A stretch of DNA of 64,000 nucleotides from Winogradskyella bathintestinalis (GCF_030407435.1 NZ_JASDDK010000003.1:186001-250000), one strand, 5' to 3'. Counted from the stretch's first letter, positions 17,506 to 26,551 are shown. Numbers and translations are program-made. Notes: generated by a model from the letters alone, not told the origin.

Positions 17506-17961
17506 ATGACACACTTAAAAGAAGGTAATAAGGCACCAAATTTTACAGCTAAAGATGAACAAGGCAATACGATATCACTATCCGATTATAAGGGTAAGAA
17601 ATTAGTTGTTTTCTTTTATCCAAAGGCAAGCACACCAGGTTGTACCGTAGAAGCCTGTAATTTAAATGATAATTATGAACGCTTCAAATCCCAAGGGTAT
17701 GAGATCTTAGGAGTTAGTGCGGATAGTGCCAAAAGACAAACGAATTTTAAAACTAAACATGATTTTCAATATCCTTTAATAGCTGATGAAGATAAAACTG
17801 TTATTGAAGCTTTTGGTGTTTGGGGTCCAAAGAAATTTATGGGAAGAGAATATGATGGAATTCACAGAACGACCTTTGTTATTGACGAAAACGGTATTAT
17901 TGAAAACGTAATTACCAAAGTTAAGACTAAGGCGCATACCGAACAGATATTAGATGTATAA
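17506..17961 (+). CDS. bcp: Thioredoxin-dependent peroxiredoxin (BCP type)
   Basis: A 151-residue cytoplasmic peroxidase that reduces hydrogen peroxide and organic hydroperoxides using thioredoxin. The ATG at 17506 is chosen because the family start is KEGNKAPNF; an upstream in-frame codon at 17392 would run into the divergent nth gene. The peroxidatic Cys46 is in FYPKASTPGCT and a resolving Cys51 sits five residues later, as in two-Cys BCP. It is divergent from nth, a repair gene for oxidised bases, which fits an oxidative-damage theme but does not prove coregulation. Confidence 0.93.
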   Translation: MTHLKEGNKAPNFTAKDEQGNTISLSDYKGKKLVVFFYPKASTPGCTVEACNLNDNYERFKSQGYEILGVSADSAKRQTNFKTKHDFQYPLIADEDKTVIEAFGVWGPKKFMGREYDGIHRTTFVIDENGIIENVITKVKTKAHTEQILDV

Positions 17962-17994
17962 TACTATGTAAATATTAAAAACATTATTGAAAAA

Positions 17995-18030
17995 AAAATG
18001 CGTGCTGATCTTAACATCAGCACGCATTTT
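17995..18030. terminator. Bidirectional terminator after bcp
   Basis: A perfect 15-bp stem: left arm 17995-18009 (AAAATGCGTGCTGAT), loop CTTAAC, right arm 18016-18030. An A-run (17991-17998) precedes it and four T end it, so it can serve both bcp and the convergent gene at 18052. Confidence 0.8.
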
Positions 18031-18051
18031 ATATAATCTAACTATTTTAGT

Positions 18052-19506
18052 TTAACTTTTATGAGTTACTTCTTCAGATTCAAAACTAAATAGACTTTTC
18101 GCTTTAATTAGTTTAGAAACTCCTTCCGGAAGCATTGGTTCCCATCCTTGTTCTCCTTCGGCTATCATTTTAAGAACAGTTCTAGAGAATACAGACAGAT
18201 TAGACGTATCTATATCAGTAATATCAACTACTTTACCATTGTATTTAAAGAATTTATATAGCTCTTTCATACGTGGGTGTACTTTAAGGTTTTCGCTAGT
18301 CGTTAAACTACCGTCCTCATTTTGCATAGGGTAAAGGTACACGCGCAAATCTTTATAGAATAATTTACCAAAAGCTTCTAAAATTCCACCGCTTAAATGG
18401 CGGTAGTATTTCTCGTCAAATATATCTACAAGATTATTTACTCCCATAGCTAATCCCATTCTCGCTTTGGTATACTGAGAGTAATATTCAACTAATTTAT
18501 AATATTCTTGAAAGTTGGAAATTAATACGGTCTGACCTAACGAACATAATAGTTTAGCCCGATCCATAAAATCTTGTTCATCAATTTTCCCTTCCGCTCT
18601 TAAATTAGATAATGTGATTTCGAAAATAACCTGAGATCGCTCTTTTTCTACTTTATTTTCTTTTATGAACATGTCGTAAGATTTTTCAAACATATCCATA
18701 TTCACCTTGGTTACGGGTCTAAAACTTCCTCTAAGAGTTAAGATGTTCTTTTTGTATAGTACTCGAGCTGGCAATACATTGTTACCATCGGGAGCAAACA
18801 TAACGGCATCTGTCATTCCGTTTTTAACCAATTGCAGACTCATTAAACGATTATCTACATTTTTAAAAACGGGCCCAGAGAAATTAATGGTATCTATTTC
18901 TAATTGATCTTTGTCTAAATGATCGTATAGGTAACGTAATAATTTACGTGGCTGATTGTATTTGTAAAAAGCACCATAAACCAAATTAGTTCCTAGCTTT
19001 CCTAGTGTTTCTTGTTGCAGACGTGCATCTGTTTCTTTAAATCTTATGTGTAATACAATATCATTATATTCACCGCCAGGCTTCACTTGGTATTTAATAC
19101 CAACCCAACCATGACCTTTATATTTTTTTGCAAAATCTATAGTAGCCACCGTATTTGCGTAGGAAAAGAATATTTTATTAGGATGTTTGTCTCTAGTAAT
19201 ACGCTCTTCTGTTAAACTTACTTCATGGTTCAACATTTTACGAAGTCTAGCCTCGGTTACATAGCGTTTATCATCTTCAATCCCGTAAATGGCATCACTA
19301 AAGTCTTTATCGTAGGCAGACATTGCTTTAGCAATTGTACCAGAAGCCCCACCAGCTCTAAAAAAATGGCGGACAGTTTCTTGTCCTGCACCAATTTCAG
19401 AAAAAGTACCGTAAATATCAGCATTTAGGTTAATTCGTAAGGCTTTGTCTTTAAGCGACGGAATATTTTCAAAATCCGAGTCGCCTGTGTACGTTATATC
19501 CTTCAT
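18052..19506 (-). CDS. Conserved protein of unknown function (484 residues)
   Basis: A soluble 484-residue protein. The start is placed at 19506 because a promoter (TACCTTTG at 19532-19539) lies between it and an upstream in-frame codon at 19560. Striking blocks are AEIGAGQETVRHFFRAGGASGTIAK (near residues 33-57), HIRFKETDARLQQETLG and NRLMSLQLVKNGMTDAVMF. I recall close relatives throughout Flavobacteriaceae, some labelled nicotinate-nucleotide adenylyltransferase, but no HxGH nucleotidyltransferase motif is present, so I do not adopt that name. No signal peptide or membrane helix. It is divergent from a metallo-hydrolase gene with back-to-back promoters. Confidence 0.65.
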   Translation of the reverse strand: MKDITYTGDSDFENIPSLKDKALRINLNADIYGTFSEIGAGQETVRHFFRAGGASGTIAKAMSAYDKDFSDAIYGIEDDKRYVTEARLRKMLNHEVSLTEERITRDKHPNKIFFSYANTVATIDFAKKYKGHGWVGIKYQVKPGGEYNDIVLHIRFKETDARLQQETLGKLGTNLVYGAFYKYNQPRKLLRYLYDHLDKDQLEIDTINFSGPVFKNVDNRLMSLQLVKNGMTDAVMFAPDGNNVLPARVLYKKNILTLRGSFRPVTKVNMDMFEKSYDMFIKENKVEKERSQVIFEITLSNLRAEGKIDEQDFMDRAKLLCSLGQTVLISNFQEYYKLVEYYSQYTKARMGLAMGVNNLVDIFDEKYYRHLSGGILEAFGKLFYKDLRVYLYPMQNEDGSLTTSENLKVHPRMKELYKFFKYNGKVVDITDIDTSNLSVFSRTVLKMIAEGEQGWEPMLPEGVSKLIKAKSLFSFESEEVTHKS

Positions 19507-19531
19507 AAAGATTGGGTTTACATCATTGAAG

Positions 19532-19560
19532 CAAAGGTACAGTTTTACTATTGCAAACAA
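19532..19560 (-). promoter_or_regulatory. Promoter of the 484-residue unknown (TTG-N18-TACCTTTG)
   Basis: On the minus strand, TTG (complement of 19558-19560) and TACCTTTG (complement of 19532-19539) are 18 nt apart, both exact. Predicted leader about 20 nt before the ATG at 19506. Its -33 box lies a few bases from that of the opposite promoter. Confidence 0.5.
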
Positions 19561-19579
19561 AAAAATAAGTTTATTTTTG
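19551..19579 (+). promoter_or_regulatory. Promoter of the metallo-hydrolase gene (TTG-N18-TATTTTTG)
   Basis: TTG at 19551-19553 and TATTTTTG at 19572-19579 are 18 nt apart, both matching the consensus. Predicted transcription start is about 19585, with a leader of about 35 nt to the TTG start codon at 19620. It overlaps the divergent promoter at 19532-19560. Confidence 0.5.
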
Positions 19580-19619
19580 TTGTGCTACATTAGCATAAGC
19601 ATTACTCAACGCAATACTA

Positions 19620-20381
19620 TTGAAAATAACATTTTTAGGTACTGGTACATCCCAAGGAATTCCAATAATAGGAAGTGAGCATCCTGTATGCTTAAGTGAG
19701 AATCCTAAAGACAAACGCTTACGTGTTTCGATATTAGTAGAATGGAATGATTATACTTTTGTAGTAGATTGTGGCCCAGATTTTAGGCAACAAATGCTGA
19801 AAGCAAAAGTCACTAAAATTGACGGAATTATTTTTACTCACGAGCATGCTGACCATACTATGGGATTAGATGATATTAGACCGTTTTTCTTTAGACAAGG
19901 CGACATTCCGTTGTATGCTCATCAGCGTGTTTTTAAATCTTTAGAAAAGCGTTTTGACTATATTTTTACAACAGAAAAGAAATATCCAGGTGTGCCTAGT
20001 GTAACAAAATATGAAGTAAAAAATGAACCTTTCTTAGTAGGAAATCTTAATGTTTCGCCTATTGAAGGCTTGCATTACAAGCTTCCAGTCTTTGGGTATC
20101 GATTTCAAAATTTTGCTTATTTAACTGATATGAAAACTGTTTCTGATATTGAGATTATGAAACTTAAAAATTTAGACGTTTTAGTCATTAATGCTTTAAG
20201 AATTGAACCACATATTTCACATTTCAATTTAGAGGAAGCTCTTAATTTTATTGCAAAAGTAAAACCGAAACGAGCCTATTTAACACATATAAGTCATCTT
20301 TTAGGATTTCATGATGAGGTACAACAACAATTGCCAGAAAACGTTTTTTTAGCTTACGATAACTTACAAATTACCCTTTAA
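19620..20381 (+). CDS. Metallo-beta-lactamase-fold hydrolase (PhnP/Lactamase_B_2 type)
   Basis: A 253-residue MBL-fold protein. It opens with the family start KITFLGTGTSQGIP, and the zinc motif is THEHADH (His74, His76, Asp78, His79). The DCGPDFRQQ block and the later LTHISH are also kept. The cousins include PhnP phosphodiesterases and tRNase Z-like enzymes; which substrate is used here is unknown. The start codon is TTG at 19620, set by the family start. The next gene begins 2 nt after this stop, so the two are coupled. Confidence 0.82.
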   Translation: MKITFLGTGTSQGIPIIGSEHPVCLSENPKDKRLRVSILVEWNDYTFVVDCGPDFRQQMLKAKVTKIDGIIFTHEHADHTMGLDDIRPFFFRQGDIPLYAHQRVFKSLEKRFDYIFTTEKKYPGVPSVTKYEVKNEPFLVGNLNVSPIEGLHYKLPVFGYRFQNFAYLTDMKTVSDIEIMKLKNLDVLVINALRIEPHISHFNLEEALNFIAKVKPKRAYLTHISHLLGFHDEVQQQLPENVFLAYDNLQITL

Positions 20382-20383
20382 AT

Positions 20384-20890
20384 ATGAAGCACAAAATTAT
20401 CATGTACTTGTTTATTTTTTCTGTTCTATTACTTATTTTTCAATATGTGAATTCAAAAAATATTATTGATAAATATGAAACTGATATTGTAACCGTAAAA
20501 GCGCAGTTATCAGAAAGTGAAAAGACAGTTAAGTCTTTGGAAGAGCAAAATTTTGAAATGAGCTATTTTAATATCGATAGAAACGAAGATGCATTGACTT
20601 ATTTTGAAGCACAAGGTTATAATACTGAAAAACTAATTCCGGCTATATTAGATGGACTATATAGTATGAACGATTACGAAGGTGACGATCACCCTATTGT
20701 TCCTTATGTATCTATGACGGACTCTAAGTTATTGATTAATAAAATTAGAATCTTAAATCATAAATGGATTATTGCAAATTTTACGGACGGCGAGTTCTGG
20801 GGTGAAATTTTTGTAAGTTATGAGATTGATGATAATAATCAATTAAAATATAAATTGGTTGAGTACTTAATGTATCCAACAATTAATTGA
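20384..20890 (+). CDS. Single-span membrane protein with coiled coil, unknown function
   Basis: A 168-residue protein. One hydrophobic helix (residues about 5-22) is an uncleaved signal anchor, followed by a coiled coil (about 28-58, KYETDIVTVKAQLSESEKTV) and a compact C-terminal domain with Trp and Asp residues (NFTDGEFWGEIFVSYE). No family recognised. It starts 2 nt after the metallo-hydrolase gene and is surely in its operon, which suggests linked roles. The 172 nt downstream hold nothing I can identify. Confidence 0.55.
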   Translation: MKHKIIMYLFIFSVLLLIFQYVNSKNIIDKYETDIVTVKAQLSESEKTVKSLEEQNFEMSYFNIDRNEDALTYFEAQGYNTEKLIPAILDGLYSMNDYEGDDHPIVPYVSMTDSKLLINKIRILNHKWIIANFTDGEFWGEIFVSYEIDDNNQLKYKLVEYLMYPTIN

Positions 20891-21062
20891 CTTTAATTTA
20901 TTAAAAATTCAATTATTTAGTACTACCTCGTAAATTATTCCAGAGAAAATAAAGTAAAATATGCGTATTCATTTTCAACAATAGAAATTCTTTCAGAAAA
21001 GAAACAACTAAAATTGGGTTTTGTGTATTACAGTCATCATTGAATCAACTAGAAGTTCTAAG

Positions 21063-21707
21063 TTAAATATGCTTAACCAACCAAGCTTTTAAATCGTAGA
21101 AGTTCTGTGGTGCGACTCCATGCCCTACAGGATATTCTTTATACACATGGTTGATATTGAGCGCTTTTAAAAATTCGGGTGCTTTTTGAGCCCAAGTTAC
21201 AGGAATTACTTGATCCATTGACCCATGAGAACAAAAGAAATTTAAATGTGCAACTTCTTTTTCTTCAATGGAATTTGGTACAATATCCTCATTGATATAG
21301 CCACTTAATGCTACAATATTATTTACTTTATCAGGATATGTTAAGGCCACAGCATAACTTAAAATGGTGCCTTGGCTAAACCCTAACAAGGTGACTTTAT
21401 TTGAGTCTACAGCATAGCTATTACAAGCGTAATCGATAAATTCAGCAATTAAATTCACAGATTCCACAGCTTGTTCATTATCGCTCCATTTCCCTTTTTC
21501 AGCATCAAAATTAATAGCATACCAAGCATTGCCATACGGTTGCATAGCATAAGGTGCTCTTAGTGAAATGATAAATAATTCTTCTGGCAATTCTGACGCA
21601 AAAGAAAATAAATCGTTTTCATCACTGCCGTAACCATGACACATTATTAAAAGTGGTGCATTTTCTTTAAGCGAAGAAGGTCTTGTGATATATTGTAATT
21701 TAGACAT
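21063..21707 (-). CDS. Alpha/beta hydrolase, carboxylesterase/phospholipase type
   Basis: A 214-residue cytoplasmic esterase of the Abhydrolase_2 family. The nucleophile is Ser111 in GFSQG, the acid Asp165 in CSHGSMDQVIP and the base His196 in YPVGHGVAP. The HGYGSDENDLF segment (residues 24-34) gives the oxyanion hole. The exact ester substrate cannot be told from sequence. It is the last gene of a minus-strand run with the DUF4870 and dihydroorotase-like genes, 2 nt after the DUF4870 gene. Confidence 0.88.
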   Translation of the reverse strand: MSKLQYITRPSSLKENAPLLIMCHGYGSDENDLFSFASELPEELFIISLRAPYAMQPYGNAWYAINFDAEKGKWSDNEQAVESVNLIAEFIDYACNSYAVDSNKVTLLGFSQGTILSYAVALTYPDKVNNIVALSGYINEDIVPNSIEEKEVAHLNFFCSHGSMDQVIPVTWAQKAPEFLKALNINHVYKEYPVGHGVAPQNFYDLKAWLVKHI

Positions 21708-21709
21708 AA

Positions 21710-22042
21710 TTATTGGCCAATTGATTTGAAAAAGTTTTGGAAAACATCTCCTAACATAGGGATTTTATTTAGTTTTCCTGTAATGGCACCAAAGATACCA
21801 TAGATATATAAAACCGAAAAGAAAATCCAAAAGGACATACTAGCCATCATGCTATCCAAACTGCTTACTACAAAAGCAATGATGATATAAAGTAAGCCCA
21901 AACCCAACCCTTGCCTTACATGAAAAGCGGTGAACGGGTTTCGTTTATCTTGGTTCATGAAAAAAGCAATTAGTGTACCGAATAACGTTAAATAGGCAAC
22001 TAGAGCCATCGTTTTTCCTTCTTCTACTGTACTATTATCCAT
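21710..22042 (-). CDS. DUF4870-like small membrane protein
   Basis: A 110-residue protein with three or so membrane segments (about 11-26, 49-61 and 71-88). The FTAFHVRQGLGL block (residues 38-49) is a feature of the DUF4870 family, whose role is unknown. It overlaps the end of the dihydroorotase-like gene by 8 nt and is followed after 2 nt by the esterase, so the three are translated from one message. Confidence 0.75.
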   Translation of the reverse strand: MDNSTVEEGKTMALVAYLTLFGTLIAFFMNQDKRNPFTAFHVRQGLGLGLLYIIIAFVVSSLDSMMASMSFWIFFSVLYIYGIFGAITGKLNKIPMLGDVFQNFFKSIGQ

Positions 22043-23294
22043 TATTTAAAATTATTTTATTGTTGGCAACGATGCCGTAAGGTTTGCCTCGTAGAGCATT
22101 TCCTAAAAAAGCACTATTCTTTGAACGCGATGAAATATTACTAGTGTTAAATTCGTAAGTGATATCAGGATTAAACAATGTTATATTGGCTATTTCACCT
22201 TCGTTAACTGTTGTTTCAGATATACTAAACCTAGATTTTCCTTGGGTTAAAATGTGTATGGTTTTTTTAGTGGTAAAGATATTTTGTAACACGCCAAAAG
22301 CGGATTCTAAACCAATAGTTCCATATTTAGCATAATCGAATTCAATCTTTTTAGCTTCAATATCTATGGGGTTATGATCCGAGGTTACCATATCAATAGT
22401 ACCATCCTTTAATCCCTCAATTAGAGCTTCACAATCTGTTTGTGTTCTTAGCGGAGGAAGAACCTTAAAATTGGTGTCAAATTCTTGTAAAACATCATCA
22501 GTAAAAACTAAATTATGAATAGCAACACTACAGGTTACATTCAACTTTTTAGCTTTTGCAGCTCTGATCAATTCTACAGATTTAGCGGTAGAAATCGTAG
22601 GAATATGAACTTTACCTTCGGTATACTCTAATATAAATAAATCTCTAGCTACTTGGAGTTCTTCTGCTAAAGCCGGATTTCCTTTCAATCCTAATTTAGT
22701 GCTATTAATATGTTCATTAACGACTCCGAGTCCAGAAATTTTAGACTCTTGTGGAAATGAAATAACCAAACCATCAAAATTACTTGCGTATTGTAAAGCA
22801 ATTTTCATCAAATTTGGATTCGAAATGGGTTCTTGATAATCGTAAAAAGCAACGGCACCTGCGTTAGACATATCAAATAATTCTGCTAAATCTTCACCTT
22901 TACTGCCTTGGGTTAAAGCACCAATAGGGTAGAGGCTAACCGCATTATCTTGGGCTTTAGATTTTACAAATGTAATATCGGCATAACTATCAATAACCGG
23001 ATTAGAATTGGCATTAAGAGCCACAGCCGTAAAACCAGAATGCCCTGCCGTTTTTAAGCCGTTGGCTATAGTTTCTCGCTCTTCGTAGCCAGGCTCACCA
23101 AAAGATACACTGCTATCAAACCAACCCTGAGAAACATGAAGATTATCTAATTTTATTTCTTGGTAGTTGTTAAGATTGGAAATGTGATTTGAAATTTGAG
23201 TAATACGACCTTTTTCAATTAAAATATCAACCATTTCATTGTGAAATTTACTTTTAGAATCAACGATGGTTGCAGATTTTATGAGTGCATTCAT
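22035..23294 (-). CDS. Dihydroorotase-like protein with lost metal ligands
   Basis: A 419-residue amidohydrolase-fold protein most like the PyrC/multifunctional dihydroorotases, including KVLPPLRTQTDCEALIEGL (278-296) and TSDHNP (305-309). The signature DxHxHxRxPG is replaced: residues 60-69 read DSSVSFGEPG, so both zinc-binding His become Ser (62 and 64) and the substrate-binding Arg becomes Gly (66). HIPTIST (230-236) lacks the second His and DHNPI lacks the final His. It is therefore probably non-catalytic, like the PyrC' partner of aspartate transcarbamylase in some bacteria; that role is inferred. It leads an operon with DUF4870 and an esterase. Confidence 0.8.
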   Translation of the reverse strand: MNALIKSATIVDSKSKFHNEMVDILIEKGRITQISNHISNLNNYQEIKLDNLHVSQGWFDSSVSFGEPGYEERETIANGLKTAGHSGFTAVALNANSNPVIDSYADITFVKSKAQDNAVSLYPIGALTQGSKGEDLAELFDMSNAGAVAFYDYQEPISNPNLMKIALQYASNFDGLVISFPQESKISGLGVVNEHINSTKLGLKGNPALAEELQVARDLFILEYTEGKVHIPTISTAKSVELIRAAKAKKLNVTCSVAIHNLVFTDDVLQEFDTNFKVLPPLRTQTDCEALIEGLKDGTIDMVTSDHNPIDIEAKKIEFDYAKYGTIGLESAFGVLQNIFTTKKTIHILTQGKSRFSISETTVNEGEIANITLFNPDITYEFNTSNISSRSKNSAFLGNALRGKPYGIVANNKIILNNG

Positions 23295-23430
23295 GGGTGC
23301 GTGTTCGTTTCAATTTAAATTATAAATTACTTCTGTTGCTGGTTATAATGATTAAAAGGTGAATAATGAAGGTCAATAAAGTCACCACAAATAGCCAATT
23401 AATATAGTTGCTTATTGAATTTTAAAATAA

Positions 23431-25356
23431 TTATTCCCAATATTTTAAAAGTAACATTTCTATGAGCAAAAATACCAATGCAAAAATAACAAACCATTTC
23501 CATAACGCATTAATTGTTGTGTTACTTTTTATATTATTGATGGTCGTTGCCAAGCTTGATTCTACATTAATATCAGCTAGTGCATTTAAATCATAATAGC
23601 TTAGATTACTTTCTGTTCTGTTATAATTGAAACTTATATTTTGCAGAAAAATGTCTTTGTTATTCACATTTAGAATGCCAGCGGTATCTGGAAAATCGTC
23701 CATGTCAAGGACTACAGATTTGCTATAGGTTTGTTGCAGAGGAATAACAGATGTTGATTCAGAATTTAAAGTCAATATTTCGTCTTGTCCAATAGACGTC
23801 TGAATTGCGACAGAATTTGGCTCACCAATCGTATAATAGAGTTTAGACAATTTCAGACTTTGTAATCCTAAATTATATAATACAGGAATGATTAATTGTG
23901 AATTTTTAAAATTAGAATTATCTGAGTTTAATGCCGAAGAAAATACGTAGGTATCCCTGTTTCCAACTAAAAAAGGAGAACCATCTTCATAAGATAAAAC
24001 GTTGTTTGAATTTGAAGAAAAACGATATGATTTTTTGACTTTCGGATACTGAAAATTGGAAACTTTAGAATAGAAAGCATTTGTTAGTAGTGGATGATTA
24101 TAATTGATGTTTGTAATACGCTTTTCGTTACTATTTTCATTTTCAAAATCATGTATCTCTAATGATTTAAGAGTCTGATTATAAGACTCTAGATTGATTC
24201 CGTCGGATGGAATAATTAACTGTTTACCACCATCGGCTTTAAATGCAATTAAGGCGGTTTTTAAAGCATTTGAAATGGTTGTAAGCTCATTGAGAACAAT
24301 GAGATTCTGATCAGGAATTAAATTAAAATTAAGCGCATTCCACTTGTAGCTTTTATAGTCAAATTCATCATCTGTATAAATCCGATTTAAAAAGGAATCA
24401 TCGGCGGCTTCATTAATTGCTAGCACCTTAATTTTCGGTTTGGCATTAATATTAAAAAAGAATGTGTTATCATACTGTAAACCAGCATCAGCTATCATTA
24501 ATTTTCCATTAATCACCTTATTGTTCGGGACTGTAAAAGTGGCTTCAGCGTCTTTATCGATATCAACAGCACTTTTAGTGAGCAATACATCGTCATTAAA
24601 TAAAGAAATGGTGACATTATCGATAGGTGCGGTTTCATTAGATAATTTTACTTTTAACTCTATAGTTTCTGCGGTTATATTTGAAATGTAAGTACTATCG
24701 ATACTTATGTTTGAAATCAATGTAGATTTTGGTTGAACCAATTTAAGTTGTACCGTAGAATCGACCTCAAAATTCAACAGTTTATCTGTTTGTTGAAAGT
24801 CCGATACTAAGACCAAATTCTGAGTCGCCGCACCTCGATTAGAAAATAATTGTTTGCCTTTTAAATATGCCGCCTCATAATTAAGTTGAGTTGGTGAATG
24901 CGTTAATTGAATTAAATCGTTTTTTAAGGATTTAACGGTAGTGGTTTTATAGGTAGCGTTGTTTGTAAATAAACTTATATTTTCATCCTCGGGCACCGTA
25001 TTAATAATATCTTGAATTGCTTCGTTTAGCAAAGTTCCGTTATTGCCTTTAGCTTCCATACTAAAGGAATTATCTAAATAAATAACCGTTTTTTGTGATT
25101 GGTTAAAATCTTCAGTATTCGGAATAAAAGGTTGAGCAAATGCAAAAATGATACAAGTTAAAAGCAACATACGTGTTAAAAGTGTAATCCATTTTTTTAG
25201 CTGTGAACTTTTTCGAGTTTGAAGCTTTACGGATTTTAAAAATTTAACATTGGTAAATTCAACTTTCTGAAAACGTCGCAGTTGAAACAAATGTATCAGT
25301 ATAGGAATAACCAGCAAAAATAATGCGTATAGTAATTCTGGATTTTTAAACTGCAT
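23431..25356 (-). CDS. BatA-domain membrane protein
   Basis: A 641-residue inner-membrane protein. Residues 1-80 are the BatA/aerotolerance N-terminal domain: hydrophobic helix, FQLRRFQKVEFTNVKFLKSV (27-46), then a second helix ending FAQPFIPN. The central part (about 85-610) is a large periplasmic region in which a VWA-like stretch is seen (VIYLDNSFSMEAKGN), and a third membrane helix closes the protein (about 619-636). It is widespread in Bacteroidota; function unknown. It lies upstream of the dihydroorotase-like gene on the same strand, with a 136-nt gap. Confidence 0.75.
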   Translation of the reverse strand: MQFKNPELLYALFLLVIPILIHLFQLRRFQKVEFTNVKFLKSVKLQTRKSSQLKKWITLLTRMLLLTCIIFAFAQPFIPNTEDFNQSQKTVIYLDNSFSMEAKGNNGTLLNEAIQDIINTVPEDENISLFTNNATYKTTTVKSLKNDLIQLTHSPTQLNYEAAYLKGKQLFSNRGAATQNLVLVSDFQQTDKLLNFEVDSTVQLKLVQPKSTLISNISIDSTYISNITAETIELKVKLSNETAPIDNVTISLFNDDVLLTKSAVDIDKDAEATFTVPNNKVINGKLMIADAGLQYDNTFFFNINAKPKIKVLAINEAADDSFLNRIYTDDEFDYKSYKWNALNFNLIPDQNLIVLNELTTISNALKTALIAFKADGGKQLIIPSDGINLESYNQTLKSLEIHDFENENSNEKRITNINYNHPLLTNAFYSKVSNFQYPKVKKSYRFSSNSNNVLSYEDGSPFLVGNRDTYVFSSALNSDNSNFKNSQLIIPVLYNLGLQSLKLSKLYYTIGEPNSVAIQTSIGQDEILTLNSESTSVIPLQQTYSKSVVLDMDDFPDTAGILNVNNKDIFLQNISFNYNRTESNLSYYDLNALADINVESSLATTINNIKSNTTINALWKWFVIFALVFLLIEMLLLKYWE

Positions 25357-25489
25357 GCGTAGTTATTATGATTTTTAATGACCAAATAGGTTAACTATTG
25401 AAATAAGTTCAGCATAGAAAACCTGGAAGATCTCAATATTTCAAATATATATAATCATAAGAGATTACAGAGTTTCGCTTTTGAGAAAT

Positions 25490-26497
25490 TTAACAGAAAA
25501 AGAAATAATCTATCATAGATTGCATTTTTTGCTTTCTAAAATAACCTTTAATTTCCCTTTGGGCATTACTATTGGCAACAGTTACAATACTCTGTGGATT
25601 TTTAAGTGTAGTCAAATAATCAAAATTAAATAATTCTTGATCGTAAATATGTTTGCCTATTTTCTTCGGGTTATCACAAATCCAAAAAAATGGAATATTT
25701 TGTTTCAGTAAGATTTTGGCTAATGTTTTACCTTTATGTCCGGCTCCCCAAATGGCCAAGGGTCGCGACGCGTCATAGTTCAACTCTAAAAAATAATGAA
25801 CCTTAAGGTCTAAAAAAGAATTCTCTGCATAATGCTCGTGAGTTCTAGAGGTTCTAGTGCTGTAATCGCGCCAAAGTAGTAGAGTTTTATCACAAGGAAT
25901 ACATTTAAAATTAGCTTTATAAAAACGAAATGCTAAATCGTAATCTTCAGGATAAATATTCGGATTAAAGCCATCGCAGGCATCAAAATCATCTCGATGC
26001 AGCATCCAACAAGGCGAAGGAATAACACATTCCTTATAAATTTCAGTATAGTTTTTACCTTCTACCGTTAAACTATTTAGCCATTTCTCGTAACGTGCAA
26101 AACCATCACTAAGACCATCGGCTCTAAAATATTTTACTTGTCCAACGGCTAGATGTTTCCGGCCATATATTTTTAGATTGGTGATCATAGTTTCTAATCG
26201 CATGGGCGTCATTAAATCATCGCTATCCATTCTTGTAATATATGCCCCGGAAGCATGTTTATATGCCGTTCTTAAAGCGTCTATGATTCCGTTGCCATCA
26301 TTTGTATAAAGTTGTACTCGGCGCTCTTTTTTAATATAATCGCTGACTATCGTATATGAATTATCGCCAGAATTATCATCGATAAAAATAGCTTCCCAAT
26401 TAGAATAGGATTGCGTTCTTATAGAATCTAAGCATTCAGCTATGAATGCTTCTGTATTTTTGAAAGGAACTAATATGCTAATTAAGGGTTGCGACAT
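25490..26497 (-). CDS. Glycosyltransferase family 2
   Basis: A 335-residue cytoplasmic enzyme. The GT2 domain (about 1-230) starts ISILVPFKNTEAFI and has the Asp pair ending FIDDNSGDN and a DxD-type metal site in RMDSDDLM (Asp91, Asp93). The C-terminal part (about 240-335) carries a Rossmann-like segment (LAIWGAGHKGKTLAKIL) that is often joined to sugar-transferring enzymes. The acceptor is unknown; no polysaccharide cluster adjoins it. It converges on nothing and sits next to the divergent M61 peptidase gene. Confidence 0.85.
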   Translation of the reverse strand: MSQPLISILVPFKNTEAFIAECLDSIRTQSYSNWEAIFIDDNSGDNSYTIVSDYIKKERRVQLYTNDGNGIIDALRTAYKHASGAYITRMDSDDLMTPMRLETMITNLKIYGRKHLAVGQVKYFRADGLSDGFARYEKWLNSLTVEGKNYTEIYKECVIPSPCWMLHRDDFDACDGFNPNIYPEDYDLAFRFYKANFKCIPCDKTLLLWRDYSTRTSRTHEHYAENSFLDLKVHYFLELNYDASRPLAIWGAGHKGKTLAKILLKQNIPFFWICDNPKKIGKHIYDQELFNFDYLTTLKNPQSIVTVANSNAQREIKGYFRKQKMQSMIDYFFFC

Positions 26498-26543
26498 GCT
26501 GCGAATTTAACAAAACCTTTAGATTTAAAGTGGTAACAGATTG

Positions 26544-26551
26544 TAGATTTG
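26544..26551 (+). promoter_or_regulatory. -7 element of the M61 peptidase gene
   Basis: TAGATTTG matches TANNTTTG exactly, 27 nt before the ATG at 26579. The -33 region is poor (TTA at 26519-26521), so the promoter is a partial match. Confidence 0.35.

Noticed and set aside
18052..19506. Name nicotinate-nucleotide adenylyltransferase for the 484-residue unknown
   Set aside because: It lacks the HxGH nucleotidyltransferase motif and does not resemble NadD in length or order.
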